Under the pieces are notes generated by a model, which saw only the letters and a program-made list of their open reading frames with translations, was not told the origin of the DNA and ran no database searches. This document shows positions 7,790-16,784 of a DNA stretch of 64,000 nucleotides, piece after piece (the stretch's first letter is position 1; every line of letters starts with the position of its first letter). Position numbers and translations under genes: made by a program. Source of the stretch: Alteribacter natronophilus (GTDB lineage: Bacteria > Bacillota > Bacilli > Bacillales > Salisediminibacteriaceae); the NCBI RefSeq assembly GCF_006007885.1, contig NZ_VCRO01000002.1:496001-560000 (forward strand), written 5' to 3'.

Positions 7790-7819
7790 GCAGGATAATG
7801 AATTGGTTCTATCGAATAA
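7790..7819 (+). promoter_or_regulatory. Sigma-H promoter of hpf
   Basis: GCAGGATAA, 12-bp spacer, ATCGAATAA: a full match to the sigma-H pattern RNAGGAWWW-N11-12-RNNGAAT. The distance to the hpf start fits. B. subtilis hpf (yvyD) is known to use sigma-H and sigma-B. Confidence 0.85.
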
Positions 7820-7852
7820 GTATTTGTATAACGGAAAAGGAGGAGTTTGCTT

Positions 7853-8422
7853 ATGAACTACAACATTCGAGGAGAAAACGTAGAGGTGACTCCCGCACTA
7901 AGGGACTATGTTGAAAAAAAGGTAGGCAAACTTGAAAGGTATTTCGACCAGACTCCATCATCTGATGTGCATGTTAAACTGCAGATCCTTAACAACGACC
8001 AGCGGGTGGAGGTTACAATTCCGATGCCGAAGCTGCTGCTTCGTGCCGAGGAAACCCATACTGACATGTACGCGGCAATCGACCTCGTTATTGAAAAACT
8101 CGAGCGTCAGATCCGCAAGCATAAAACAAAAGTAAACCGCAAATTCCGTCAGGATAACAGTCTTAAGTATATGTTTAAAAACGATCTTGAACCGACTATG
8201 GAAGAAGTGCCGAACGACGCACCTGTGTATGAGGACGAGGACGACATTGATATCGTCCGCACAAAGCGTTTCGACCTGAAGCCGATGGACGCCGAGGAAG
8301 CTGTTCTTCAAATGGACATGCTCGGCCACAACTTCTTCGTCTTCTCAAATTCCGTCAGCGGCGGCACAAACGTCGTCTACAAGCGAAAAGACGGCAAGTA
8401 CGGCTTGATCGAAGCTGAATAA
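7853..8422 (+). CDS. hpf: Ribosome hibernation promoting factor, long form
   Basis: Binds the 30S subunit and pairs ribosomes into inactive 100S dimers in stationary phase. The product is 189 aa with two domains: the N-terminal S30AE domain (about 1-100, MNYNIRGENVEVTPALRDYVEKK at the start in shortened form MNYNIRGENVEVTPALRD) and the C-terminal dimerisation domain (about 125-189, RTKRFDLKPMDAEEAVLQM). AAGGAGGAG stands 7 nt before ATG 7853. It is monocistronic, with a sigma-H promoter upstream and a terminator downstream, immediately ahead of secA as in B. subtilis. Confidence 0.97.
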   Translation: MNYNIRGENVEVTPALRDYVEKKVGKLERYFDQTPSSDVHVKLQILNNDQRVEVTIPMPKLLLRAEETHTDMYAAIDLVIEKLERQIRKHKTKVNRKFRQDNSLKYMFKNDLEPTMEEVPNDAPVYEDEDDIDIVRTKRFDLKPMDAEEAVLQMDMLGHNFFVFSNSVSGGTNVVYKRKDGKYGLIEAE

Positions 8423-8439
8423 ATAATATCTCAAGTGGG

Positions 8440-8474
8440 CGTTCCTTCTATAATAGAAGGAACGTCTTTTATAT
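8440..8474 (+). terminator. Terminator of hpf
   Basis: GCGTTCCTTCT/AGAAGGAACG stem with TCTTTTAT, 17 bp after the stop. Confidence 0.85.
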
Positions 8475-8626
8475 AGGCTTCTTTAAAAGCACTTCTGTCC
8501 CAGGTGTGTCCCTCTAATTACGTTATCCTGGCGTTTTACAGGAGTGACGACGCAGTACTTTTATTTTCCGGTGAAAAATCCGGCTGTTCCGAGGGACTTC
8601 CCTCTGCTCCCCGCTTCCTGCTCTTC

Positions 8627-8655
8627 TTGTAAGGGGGGCGTGAAACTGATAAAAT
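8627..8655 (+). promoter_or_regulatory. secA promoter
   Basis: TTGTAA, 17 bp, TAAAAT. The spacer opens with GGGGGGCG; the same AAGGGGGGCG string occupies the same place in the promoter at 12786-12814. Confidence 0.7.
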
Positions 8656-8756
8656 GAAAGTTAATTGTCAGACGGTTTCACACGCGACTGCGCGAAGCTT
8701 GACGCATTCATTATGGGAATCGCCCATCGGAATATACGATAAGGGAGCAATGTCCA

Positions 8757-11288
8757 ATGCTAGGTTTACTGAAGAAAGTGATTGGTGACACCGATGCACG
8801 CCAGATTAAAAAATGGCAGAAAACGGTGGATGAAATTAACGAACTCGGCGAGAGTGTAAAAAAGCTCTCGGATGATGACCTGAAAAACAAAACGGAAGAA
8901 TTCAAGTCACGCTGTGAAAAGGGAGAATCACTCGACGATCTGCTTCCGGAAGCCTTCGCGGTCTGTCGTGAAGCGTCCACCCGTGTGCTCGGCATGACTC
9001 ACTTTGACGTGCAGCTTCTCGGGGGGATCTGCCTCCACAAAGGCGATATCTCGGAAATGAAAACCGGTGAAGGTAAAACGCTCGTGGCGACACTCGCCGT
9101 TTATCTGAACGCTCTTTCCGGAGACGGAGTTCACGTCGTAACGGTCAACGATTATCTTGCCCGCCGTGACTCAACTGAAATGGGTAAACTCTACGAATTT
9201 CTCGGTCTCACCGTAGGGCTGAACTACAACGGCCTGTCCAAGGACGAAAAGCGTGAAGCATACAAATGTGATGTGCTTTACTCAACAAACAACGAGCTTG
9301 GTTTCGACTATCTGAGAGACAACATGGTGATCTACTCCCGCCAGAAAGTCCAGCGCAAACTGAATTTTGCCATTGTGGATGAAGTTGACTCCATTTTAAT
9401 TGACGAAGCCCGGACGCCGCTCATTATCTCCGGCTCTGCTGAAAAATCGACACAGCTTTATACGGCAGCCAACTCATTTGTGAAAATGCTCGAGGAAGAG
9501 AAAGATTACACATACGATGAAAAAACAAAAAACGTCCAGGTTACGGACGAAGGGGTCAGCAAAGCAGAACGTGTATTTAAAATCGACAACCTGTTTGACC
9601 AGGCTCACGTTCAGCTGAACCACCATATCAATCAGGCACTTAAGGCGCACGTAGTGATGAAGCGTGACGATGATTACGTGGTTCAGGAAGGTGAAGTGTC
9701 GATTATCGACCAGTTTACCGGACGGATCATGAAAGGCCGCCGGTACAGTGACGGCCTTCACCAGGCGATCGAGGCGAAAGAGGGTCTCGAAATTAAGCGC
9801 GAAAGCATGACGATGGCATCCATCACGTTCCAGAACTACTTCCGGATGTATGCAAAGCTTGCAGGGATGACCGGAACCGCCAAGACGGAGGAAGAGGAGT
9901 TCCGTAACATCTATAATATGAACGTGTACTCGATCCCGACGAACGAAGCGATTGCACGTGATGACCGCCCGGATCTGATTTATAAGACAATGGACGGGAA
10001 ATTCAAGGCCATCGTGGAGCAAATCAAGGAACTGTACGAGAGCGGCCAGCCGGTTCTCGTTGGTACAGTGAGTGTGGATACGTCCGAACTTCTTTCCGGC
10101 CTGCTTAAGAAAAAAGGTGTGCGCCATAACGTCCTGAACGCGAAGAACCACGCCCGAGAAGCGGAAATCATCGAAAACGCCGGTCAGCCGAAAGCAGTCA
10201 CCATCGCCACAAACATGGCGGGACGCGGAACGGACATTAAACTGGGCACTGGCGTGAAAGAGCTTGGCGGTCTATATGTGATCGGAACCGAGCGTCACGA
10301 ATCACGACGGATCGATAACCAGCTCCGGGGACGGTCCGGACGTCAGGGAGACCCGGGTAAATCGCAGTTTTACCTGTCTCTTGAAGACGTGCTTATGCGC
10401 CGCTTCGGAAGTGAGAATATGGCCAATATGATGGAGAAGCTCGGCCTCGAGGAAGATCAGCCGATTGAAAGTAAGCTCGTGTCCCGTGCAGTGGAACAGG
10501 CTCAGAAACGTGTGGAAGGTAACAACTTTGACGCACGTAAGCAGCTTCTGCAGTACGATGATGTTATGCGCGAACAGCGTGACATTATCTATCAGCAGCG
10601 GAACGAAGTGCTCGAGTCCGATAACCTCCGTCCGATTGTTGAAAAAATGATCCAATCCACTATCGAGCGCAACGTCCAGCTCTATACGCCGGAAGCTGAA
10701 GTGCCGGAGGACTGGAACCTGCAGGGGATCGTGGATTACATTAACGCCACAGTTCTGAACGATAAGGAAATCGAAGAGAAGGATCTTAATGGTCTTGAAC
10801 CGGAGGAAATGATCGAGCTCATTACGGACCGTGCCATGGAAGAATATAAAGCCCGTGAGGAAGAGTTCACGACTGAGCGGATGCGTGAGTTCGAAAAAGT
10901 CGTTCTTCTTCGCACGGTTGATTCAAAATGGACGAGCCACATCGACCAGATGGACCAGCTTCGCCAGGGAATCCACCTGCGTGCCTACGGACAGAACGAT
11001 CCGCTTCGTGAATACAAATTTGAAGGATTTGAAATGTTTGAAGAGATGGTTGCCTCCATCGAAGAAAACGTCACCCGCTACGTAATGAATGCGCAGATCG
11101 AAGCCAACCTTGAACGTAAACCTGTAGCAGAAGGCAAACCGGTCCACCGCAGTGCCAACAACCAGCAGCAGGAGAAAAAGAAAAAAGTGCCGTTCCAGAA
11201 AGCCCAGACAATCGGCCGCAATGACCCTTGTCCGTGCGGATCCGGGAAGAAGTATAAAAACTGCCACGGAAAAGCAGCAGCGGAATAA
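8757..11288 (+). CDS. secA: Protein translocase ATPase SecA
   Basis: ATP-driven motor that pushes preproteins through SecYEG. The 843 aa are colinear with Bacillus SecA: Walker A MKTGEGKT (about residue 101), the [12 protein letters not shown] Walker B region, the preprotein cross-linking domain, the second RecA fold with GRGTDIKLG and [13 protein letters not shown], the helical scaffold, and the C-terminal zinc tail with [14 protein letters not shown]. An ATG at 8750 is in another frame; ATG 8757 with AAGGGAG 9 nt before it is the start. Its own promoter lies at 8627-8655, and a hairpin separates it from prfB. Confidence 0.98.
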   Translation: MLGLLKKVIGDTDARQIKKWQKTVDEINELGESVKKLSDDDLKNKTEEFKSRCEKGESLDDLLPEAFAVCREASTRVLGMTHFDVQLLGGICLHKGDISEMKTGEGKTLVATLAVYLNALSGDGVHVVTVNDYLARRDSTEMGKLYEFLGLTVGLNYNGLSKDEKREAYKCDVLYSTNNELGFDYLRDNMVIYSRQKVQRKLNFAIVDEVDSILIDEARTPLIISGSAEKSTQLYTAANSFVKMLEEEKDYTYDEKTKNVQVTDEGVSKAERVFKIDNLFDQAHVQLNHHINQALKAHVVMKRDDDYVVQEGEVSIIDQFTGRIMKGRRYSDGLHQAIEAKEGLEIKRESMTMASITFQNYFRMYAKLAGMTGTAKTEEEEFRNIYNMNVYSIPTNEAIARDDRPDLIYKTMDGKFKAIVEQIKELYESGQPVLVGTVSVDTSELLSGLLKKKGVRHNVLNAKNHAREAEIIENAGQPKAVTIATNMAGRGTDIKLGTGVKELGGLYVIGTERHESRRIDNQLRGRSGRQGDPGKSQFYLSLEDVLMRRFGSENMANMMEKLGLEEDQPIESKLVSRAVEQAQKRVEGNNFDARKQLLQYDDVMREQRDIIYQQRNEVLESDNLRPIVEKMIQSTIERNVQLYTPEAEVPEDWNLQGIVDYINATVLNDKEIEEKDLNGLEPEEMIELITDRAMEEYKAREEEFTTERMREFEKVVLLRTVDSKWTSHIDQMDQLRQGIHLRAYGQNDPLREYKFEGFEMFEEMVASIEENVTRYVMNAQIEANLERKPVAEGKPVHRSANNQQQEKKKKVPFQKAQTIGRNDPCPCGSGKKYKNCHGKAAAE

Positions 11289-11449
11289 GCAGCAGTTTCT
11301 GGAATCAGACAGAAAACCGGGAGCTCTTTGAGAAAGCGTGCTGAAACCGGGTTCTGAAGATTGACAGAGTAAATTTATAAATTCCCCGAATGGACCGCCA
11401 TTTTTACGGGAATAGGAAAGACAGGCTGCTTGGAAAAAATATTAGAAGA

Positions 11450-11492
11450 GAAAGCCCGCGGACGGCAAAAACCGGAGTGCGGCTTTCTTTTC
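11450..11492 (+). terminator. Hairpin between secA and prfB
   Basis: GAAAGCC/GGCTTTC stem followed by TTTTC just before the prfB ribosome site. It may end part of the secA transcript, leaving prfB in readthrough. Confidence 0.55.
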
Positions 11493-11511
11493 GGTAAAGA
11501 GGTGTTCGTAA

Positions 11512-12616
11512 ATGGAAATGTCGGATATTAAAAACGAACTGCAGACTATGGCTAAGCGATTAGCGGACTTCAGGGGGTCTCTTTGACCTCGAAAACAAAG
11601 AGACCCGCATAGCCGAACTCGAGGAACTAATGGCCGAGCCGGGATTCTGGGACAGCCAGGACAAAGCCCAGCAGGTGATCGACGAAAGTAACCGGCTGAA
11701 AGAAGGAACGGAAACGTACCGGAAGCTCGAAAGTGAGTACGAGGATCTTGAAGTCAGCTTTGAACTCGTCAAGGAAGAAGGCGATGAAGAGCTGAAAGCA
11801 GACCTTGAAGACGGTGTTAGAAGTATGGTTGAAGAGATGAACAAGTTCGAGTTGCAGCTTCTTCTCAGCGAGCCTTACGATAAAAATAACGCCATCCTCG
11901 AGCTTCATCCGGGAGCAGGAGGTACCGAGTCCCAGGACTGGGCATCACTACTGCTGCGGATGTATACGCGCTGGGCTGAGTCCAAAGGATTTAAAGTCGA
12001 AACGATGGACTATCTGCCGGGAGATGAAGCCGGCGTAAAAAGCGTAACCCTCCTGATTAAGGGCCACAATGCATACGGGTATCTGAAAGCGGAAAAAGGC
12101 GTACACCGCCTCGTCCGTATTTCACCGTTCGACAGCTCCGGACGCCGCCATACCTCGTTTGCTTCATGTGAAGTAATGCCTGAACTCGATGATAATGTGA
12201 GTGAAATTGAAGTCTCACCTGATGAGCTGAAAATCGATACGTACCGCTCAAGCGGTGCCGGCGGACAGCACGTTAACACAACCGATTCCGCGGTCCGGAT
12301 TACCCACGTACCGACCAATACAGTAGTCACGTGCCAGTCCGAGCGTTCACAAATCAAGAACCGCGAACAGGCAATGAAAATGCTTAAAGGAAAGCTTCTT
12401 CAGCTGAAGCTCGAACAGCAGCAGAAGGAGCTCGATGAAATCCGCGGTGAACAGTCCGATATCGGCTGGGGAAGCCAGATCCGTTCCTACGTGTTCCATC
12501 CATACAACATGGTGAAGGACCACCGCACGAACCATGAAACCGGCAATACCCAGGCAGTCATGGACGGGGAACTGAGCCCGTTTATCGACGCCTATCTACG
12601 CTCTAAAATAGACTGA
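11512..12616 (+). CDS. prfB: Peptide chain release factor 2 (programmed +1 frameshift)
   Basis: Recognises UGA and UAA stop codons and releases the peptide. The first 24 codons (11512-11583) end at an in-frame TGA (11584-11586); reading resumes at GAC 11585 and continues to 12616, giving 367 aa. The site has the classic form: AGGGGG as an internal Shine-Dalgarno, then CTT TGA C. The product carries [10 protein letters not shown] with the catalytic GGQ. Start ATG 11512 is preceded by AGAGGTG. This is autoregulation by RF2 level, not a mutation. It ends at a strong terminator. Confidence 0.97.
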
Positions 12617-12623
12617 TCACAAG

Positions 12624-12656
12624 CTGCCCTGCACATTGCAGGGCACTTTTTTGTTT
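12624..12656 (+). terminator. Terminator of prfB
   Basis: GCCCTGC/GCAGGGC stem with a small loop and a run of six T. Confidence 0.9.
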
Positions 12657-12785
12657 TACCGGCCATTATTGCTGATCCCGGTCACGCCCGCCTTGTAAAA
12701 GAGGCGTCAAAACTCCTCCGGAGACACCTGTCTGCTATTCAATTTCACACCCCCTTTACCCCGCTAACGCGGTATCCTGATTGCG

Positions 12786-12814
12786 TTTACAAGGGGGGCG
12801 GGCGGTGCTATACT
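12786..12814 (+). promoter_or_regulatory. Promoter of the YitT-family gene
   Basis: TTTACA, 17 bp, TATACT. The spacer starts with the G-rich AAGGGGGGCG string shared with the secA promoter. Confidence 0.75.
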
Positions 12815-12934
12815 ACTCTGGGTCTGCTTCGGTGCGGCAGGATAATACAGCTGTTCCGGGTGCAGGCTAAAGGGTACGTAAAGTTCAAAAACTGTACGTT
12901 CCCCCTACTTTGAAAAGAAACAGGTGAACGTAAG

Positions 12935-13831
12935 ATGATGAAAGCAATGAAACGGCGAAGAGATCAGCAGCCGATCAGTCCGCTGGGAAGAATTTTATTT
13001 GAATTTGGCCACGTTCTCCTCGGCTCAGCGATTGTTGCGATCAGCTTTAATATTTTCCTTTTACCAAACCAGATTGCTTCAGGCGGTGTTGCGGGTATTT
13101 CAACGCTTGTGGAGTACACATTCGGGTTTGAACCTGCCTACACACAGTGGGCATTTAACATACCACTCTTCATAGCAGGTGTCCTGCTTCTCGGGGGCAG
13201 TATTGCAGGAAGCCTCATGTACGGCCTGAAAACTCTTACAGGAACGCTTTTCCTTCCGGCTGTCGTTCTGATGACGAGAAACCTTGAACCGGCAACGATG
13301 GATCCGCTGCTGGCTGCCATTTTCGGGGGAATCGGGGTTGGCCTGGGTCTGGGAATTGTCTTCAGATCTCATTCCTCAACAGGTGGAACGGACCTGGCTG
13401 CGCAGATCGTCAACAAGTATACAGGGATGTCCCTTGGGGCCTGTGTATTTCTCATGGACGGACTTGTCGTTACGGCTGCGGCTATTGTGTTCGGTTTTGA
13501 ATTCGCTCTTTATGCCCTCATTGGCCTATTTACCACTGGGAAAACAATTGATATTGTACAGACTGGAATTGGATATTCAAAAATGGCCATAATAATATCC
13601 GACTACGAGGAAGAAGTGCGTCAGGGACTTCTTACTCAGGTTGACAGAGGCGTAACGAAACTGACCGGCTACGGCGGATACACAAATCACGAGAAACCTG
13701 TACTTATGTGCGTAGTAGGCAGAAACGAAGTGGCAAAGCTCAAAAAGACCATACAGACAATCGACCCCCAGGCGTTTGTCATTGTAAGCAATGCGTCGGA
13801 GGTACTTGGGGAGGGTTTCAATAAAGAGTAA
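12935..13831 (+). CDS. YitT family membrane protein (DUF2179)
   Basis: Integral membrane protein of 298 aa. An N-terminal stretch of five to six hydrophobic segments (about residues 20-205, including the PNQIASGGVAGIST and SSTGGTDLAA loops typical of the YitT family) is followed by a cytoplasmic DUF2179 domain (about 215-298, GVTKLTGYGGYTNHEK then VIVSNASEVLGEGF). The biochemical role of the family is not established. AGGTGA precedes ATG 12935. In B. subtilis the same position beside cccB and ftsEX is held by yvjA. The gene has its own promoter. Confidence 0.9.
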   Translation: MMKAMKRRRDQQPISPLGRILFEFGHVLLGSAIVAISFNIFLLPNQIASGGVAGISTLVEYTFGFEPAYTQWAFNIPLFIAGVLLLGGSIAGSLMYGLKTLTGTLFLPAVVLMTRNLEPATMDPLLAAIFGGIGVGLGLGIVFRSHSSTGGTDLAAQIVNKYTGMSLGACVFLMDGLVVTAAAIVFGFEFALYALIGLFTTGKTIDIVQTGIGYSKMAIIISDYEEEVRQGLLTQVDRGVTKLTGYGGYTNHEKPVLMCVVGRNEVAKLKKTIQTIDPQAFVIVSNASEVLGEGFNKE

Positions 13832-13903
13832 ATCGGTTATAATAACTAGGAATTGGCGTGTAGAAACATTTGCCAACAACGTTTACTGAACAGGAGGGTT
13901 ACG

Positions 13904-14275
13904 ATGAAAAAAATGCTTATGGCCATGCTCGGAGCTGCGATGATCGCTGGTGCCTGCGGCGGCGCAGACGATGGTGACGATGATACAGCACCAGTGGATG
14001 ACGGCGACGACATGGAAGAAACAGAGGATCACATGGAAGAGGATGCAGCAGACGGTGAGGTTGACCTTGCTGCAGGACAGGAACTTTATGAGCAGAACTG
14101 CCTGAGCTGTCACGGTGATGATGGCGGCGGCGCAAGTGCACCGGCAATCCAGGGACTCAGCATGGATGAAGTGCGTTCAGCCATTCAGGAAGGACCGGGA
14201 AGCATGCCGGCCGATCTCGTTGAAGGTGATGAAGTGGACCACGTAGCTGCGTACGTGGAACAGGAATTGGATTAA
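13904..14275 (+). CDS. cccB: Cytochrome c551, membrane-anchored
   Basis: Small c-type cytochrome of 123 aa carrying electrons on the outer face of the membrane. The N-terminal hydrophobic segment ends in AGACGG, a poor lipobox (Ala at -3) that may still be lipid-modified at Cys. A very acidic linker follows, about 33 residues with some 23 Asp/Glu. The heme site CLSCH is at about residue 65-69, and GSMPADL supplies the axial Met. AGGAGGG precedes ATG 13904. The extreme acidity of the linker is the strongest hint here of adaptation to salt or high pH. Confidence 0.93.
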   Translation: MKKMLMAMLGAAMIAGACGGADDGDDDTAPVDDGDDMEETEDHMEEDAADGEVDLAAGQELYEQNCLSCHGDDGGGASAPAIQGLSMDEVRSAIQEGPGSMPADLVEGDEVDHVAAYVEQELD

Positions 14276-14285
14276 TCAGCAAATG

Positions 14286-14325
14286 AAACAGCTGTTTGAC
14301 GCATTGTGTCGATGGCTGTTTTTTT
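14286..14325 (+). terminator. Terminator of cccB
   Basis: AAACAGC/GCTGTTT stem with a T run, 10 bp after the stop codon. Confidence 0.75.
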
Positions 14326-14365
14326 ATGTGCTTACTGGTATGAATCAGAGTTTTTTACCTTTTGA

Positions 14366-14458
14366 AAAGCTGTTTTCGTAAAGGTTGCTGCCAAGTACAT
14401 ATGAAGCGAAAGGCGATGTCTTCGGCGGCATAATAACAGCAATCTTTACGAAAGGCTG
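14366..14458. repeat. MITE-like repeat, copy 2 (short form)
   Basis: Ends form an inverted repeat: GCTGTTTTCGTAAAGGTTGC on the left and GCAATCTTTACGAAAGGC on the right, with only about 50 bp between. It is directly followed by copy 3. Confidence 0.75.
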
Positions 14459-14702
14459 TGTTCGTATAGATTGTTGCTATTGGTCACATTCTTAATGGAG
14501 CGAAAGGCGGTGACTCCAGCGGGAAAACCATCAGGTGCGAGCGTTTACAGCCTGTGATTGCTTCGAGCTGCTTCGACACAGACGCTTCGGAGCGTTTCGG
14601 GCAGAGGAAGAAGCACGATAACTACTCTGCCGGCTGAAGCGATGCCTGCGGAAAGCATCGGCCTGCAGCGCAATAAAAAAACAATCTATCCGAAAACAGC
14701 TT
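14454..14702. repeat. MITE-like repeat, copy 3 (long form)
   Basis: Left end GGCTGTGTTCGTATAGATTG, right end AACAATCTATCCGAAAACAG, inverted with respect to each other. The inner core contains GGCGGTGACTCCAGCGGGAA and GCCTGCAGCG. The left end is almost identical to that of the copy at 45577. Confidence 0.75.
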
Positions 14703-14891
14703 TACAAAAAGAGCGTTGTTATTGGTATTTTCTAATGCAAATGGTAAAAAAAGCTTTGCGGGGAAGGACTGGAGCTGTTCTCTTCCCTGCAGTGGAAGGG
14801 TTTTTCCCTGTTATAAAGTCTGATGTTGTCGTGAGATGACAGTTTTGAAATGAAATTGTAAAGAAAGTAACCAATCACAGTTCATTTAAGA

Positions 14892-14951
14892 TGATATAAT
14901 GTTGAAATATAGAAGGAAAAGCAGGCTGAGCTTGCAGGCCTGCTGTTTTGT
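14892..14951 (+). promoter_or_regulatory. Extended -10 promoter and early hairpin upstream of ftsE
   Basis: TGATATAAT (14892-14900) is an extended -10. About 20 nt downstream of the expected start, a GCAGGC/GCCTGC hairpin (14921-14944) is followed by TGTTTTGTTTG, resembling an early terminator or attenuator. It could yield a short RNA of about 45 nt. Confidence 0.5.
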
Positions 14952-14981
14952 TTGACAAAAGACACTGATTTTCTTTGTTAT
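14952..14981 (+). promoter_or_regulatory. ftsE promoter candidate
   Basis: TTGACA, 18 bp, TGTTAT, directly after the hairpin described above; the start of transcription would be about 90 bp before ftsE. Confidence 0.55.
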
Positions 14982-15075
14982 TCGACAAAATCCTTCAGAA
15001 ACATACGAAAATGTGACTGCTGGAATTCAACAGGAGACACCACCATAGAGATTTACAAATCAGGATGTGATGTAC

Positions 15076-15762
15076 GTGATTACGATGAATGAAGTCTGGA
15101 AGACCTATCCGAACGGTGTTATGGCCATTAATGGCATTGATATACACATTGATAAGGGTGAATTTGTCTACGTTGTCGGTCCGAGCGGCGCAGGCAAATC
15201 AACGTTTATAAAACTGATGTACCGCGAGGAAAAACCGACGCGGGGGACGATTACAATCGATACGGAGCAGCTTGCAGACCTCAAGGAGCGGCATATCCCG
15301 CGTCTGAGAAGAAAGATTGGGGTTGTGTTTCAGGATTTTAAACTGCTTCCATCCCTCTCAGTCTATGAAAATGTCGCTTTTGCACTTGAAGTAATTGAGG
15401 AAAGCTCAGCAAACATAAAAAGACGTGTCATGCAGGTGCTCGATATTGTCCGTCTTAAAAACAAGGCCCGCTTTCTTCCGCACGAACTTTCCGGCGGTGA
15501 ACAGCAGCGGGTTGCCATTGCCAGAGCAATCGTGAACAACCCGTCTGTGTTAATTGCAGACGAGCCTACCGGTAACCTCGATCCCGAAACATCCTGGGAA
15601 ATCATGCGAATACTCGAGGAAATCAATGACCGTGGAACCACTATAGTCATGGCTACCCACAACAAGGAGATTGTAAACACCATCCGTAAACGTGTTATCG
15701 CCATCGAAGGCGGCCGGGTTGCCCGTGATGAGGTTAAGGGGGACTACGGTTATGAAAGGTAG
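15076..15762 (+). CDS. ftsE: Cell division ATP-binding protein FtsE
   Basis: ABC ATPase that, with FtsX, transmits a cytoplasmic signal to a peptidoglycan hydrolase outside the cell. Walker A GPSGAGKST, Q-loop, signature LSGGEQQR, Walker B VLIADEPTGNLD and the switch His in MATHNKEI are all present. GTG 15076 gives a protein aligning with B. subtilis FtsE from residue 1 (VITMNEVWKTYPNG) and has AGGA about 10 nt upstream; GTG 15067 or ATG 15070 are alternatives. It overlaps ftsX by 11 nt, showing tight coupling. Confidence 0.95.
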   Translation: MITMNEVWKTYPNGVMAINGIDIHIDKGEFVYVVGPSGAGKSTFIKLMYREEKPTRGTITIDTEQLADLKERHIPRLRRKIGVVFQDFKLLPSLSVYENVAFALEVIEESSANIKRRVMQVLDIVRLKNKARFLPHELSGGEQQRVAIARAIVNNPSVLIADEPTGNLDPETSWEIMRILEEINDRGTTIVMATHNKEIVNTIRKRVIAIEGGRVARDEVKGDYGYER

Positions 15763-16645
15763 AACATTCGTAAGGCATTTAAAAGAAGGTGCTAAAAATA
15801 TCGGCAGAAACGGCTGGATGACTTTTGCCTCCGTCAGTGCCGTAACTATTATGCTGTTCGTGGTAGGCGCATTTCTGCTGCTTATTATGAACATGAATGC
15901 TTTTGCCGACTCCCTTGAAGACGATGTTGAGCTCAGGGTCTTTATTGAACTGACAGCGGATGAGGAACAGCAGGATGAACTTGAAACGGAGATTGCCGGA
16001 CTCAGTCAGGTGGATACAGTGGAATTTGTTCCGAGAGAGGAAGGGCTTGAAAACCTGATCGTCAGTTTCGGGGATCAGGGTCAGGTACTTGAGGCGCTCC
16101 GGGAGGAAAACCCGCTGAATGATGTATTCGTCGTCCAGGCTGAGGATCCACAGCAGACACAGGTTCTGGCCGATGAAATTCAGACGCTGGAAAATGTTGA
16201 TGATGTGGAATACGGAGCAGACATCGTGGATCAGCTCTTTTCCGTGACAAATATTCTGCGCTACGCAGGTATTGCTGTGATCGCCGGACTCATGTTTACA
16301 GCGATGTTCCTGATCGCCAATACGATAAAAATCACGATTATTGCCCGTAAAAGGGAAATTCAGATTATGAAGCTTGTAGGAGCAACGAACGGCTTTATCC
16401 GCTGGCCATTCTTTGTGGAAGGACTGCTGCTTGGCCTGCTGGGGGCAGTAATCCCGGTTAGTGCACTGTCCTACGGATATGTCCGTCTCGTTGACCTCGT
16501 TGAAGGAACGCCTGAACTCGGATTTCTCACGATGCTGCCTGCAAACCCGCTGACACTGCAGATGGCAGCTCTGTTACTGGGGATCGGCGCGTTTATCGGT
16601 ATCTGGGGAAGTATGATGAGCGTACGGAAGTTTCTTAAAGTATAA
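15752..16645 (+). CDS. ftsX: Cell division membrane protein FtsX
   Basis: Permease-like partner of FtsE, 297 aa. One N-terminal membrane segment (about 22-45), an acidic extracellular domain (about 48-165), then three membrane segments (about 172-195, 222-248, 265-290). The opening NGWMTFASVSAVTI is typical. ATG 15752 overlaps the ftsE stop, with AAGGGGG about 10 nt upstream. The extracellular domain is expected to contact a hydrolase cofactor; the M23 protein encoded next is the obvious candidate. Confidence 0.95.
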   Translation: MKGRTFVRHLKEGAKNIGRNGWMTFASVSAVTIMLFVVGAFLLLIMNMNAFADSLEDDVELRVFIELTADEEQQDELETEIAGLSQVDTVEFVPREEGLENLIVSFGDQGQVLEALREENPLNDVFVVQAEDPQQTQVLADEIQTLENVDDVEYGADIVDQLFSVTNILRYAGIAVIAGLMFTAMFLIANTIKITIIARKREIQIMKLVGATNGFIRWPFFVEGLLLGLLGAVIPVSALSYGYVRLVDLVEGTPELGFLTMLPANPLTLQMAALLLGIGAFIGIWGSMMSVRKFLKV

Positions 16646-16658
16646 GATTAACAGTTTT

Positions 16659-16691
16659 ACAGGCAGGCACATCTTCTGACAGCCTGCCTGT
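16659..16691 (+). terminator. Hairpin after ftsX
   Basis: ACAGGCAGGC/GCCTGCCTGT, a perfect 10-bp stem without a T run, so it may be a weak terminator or a processing barrier before the M23 gene. Confidence 0.55.
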
Positions 16692-16784
16692 CACGTACAT
16701 AACAGGATAGAAAAAGCAGTACCGGCTTGTGTCTATTGCCGGAGAAATAAAGCAGAAATGTGCAGTTAAGGGGGAGTTGTTTCG

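Noticed and set aside
11584-11586. In-frame stop in prfB as a sequencing error or pseudogene
   Set aside because: The surrounding AGGGGG and CTT TGA C are the known RF2 frameshift signal.
14558-14839. 93-codon frame downstream of cccB
   Set aside because: Lies mostly inside MITE-like repeat sequence and has no ribosome site.
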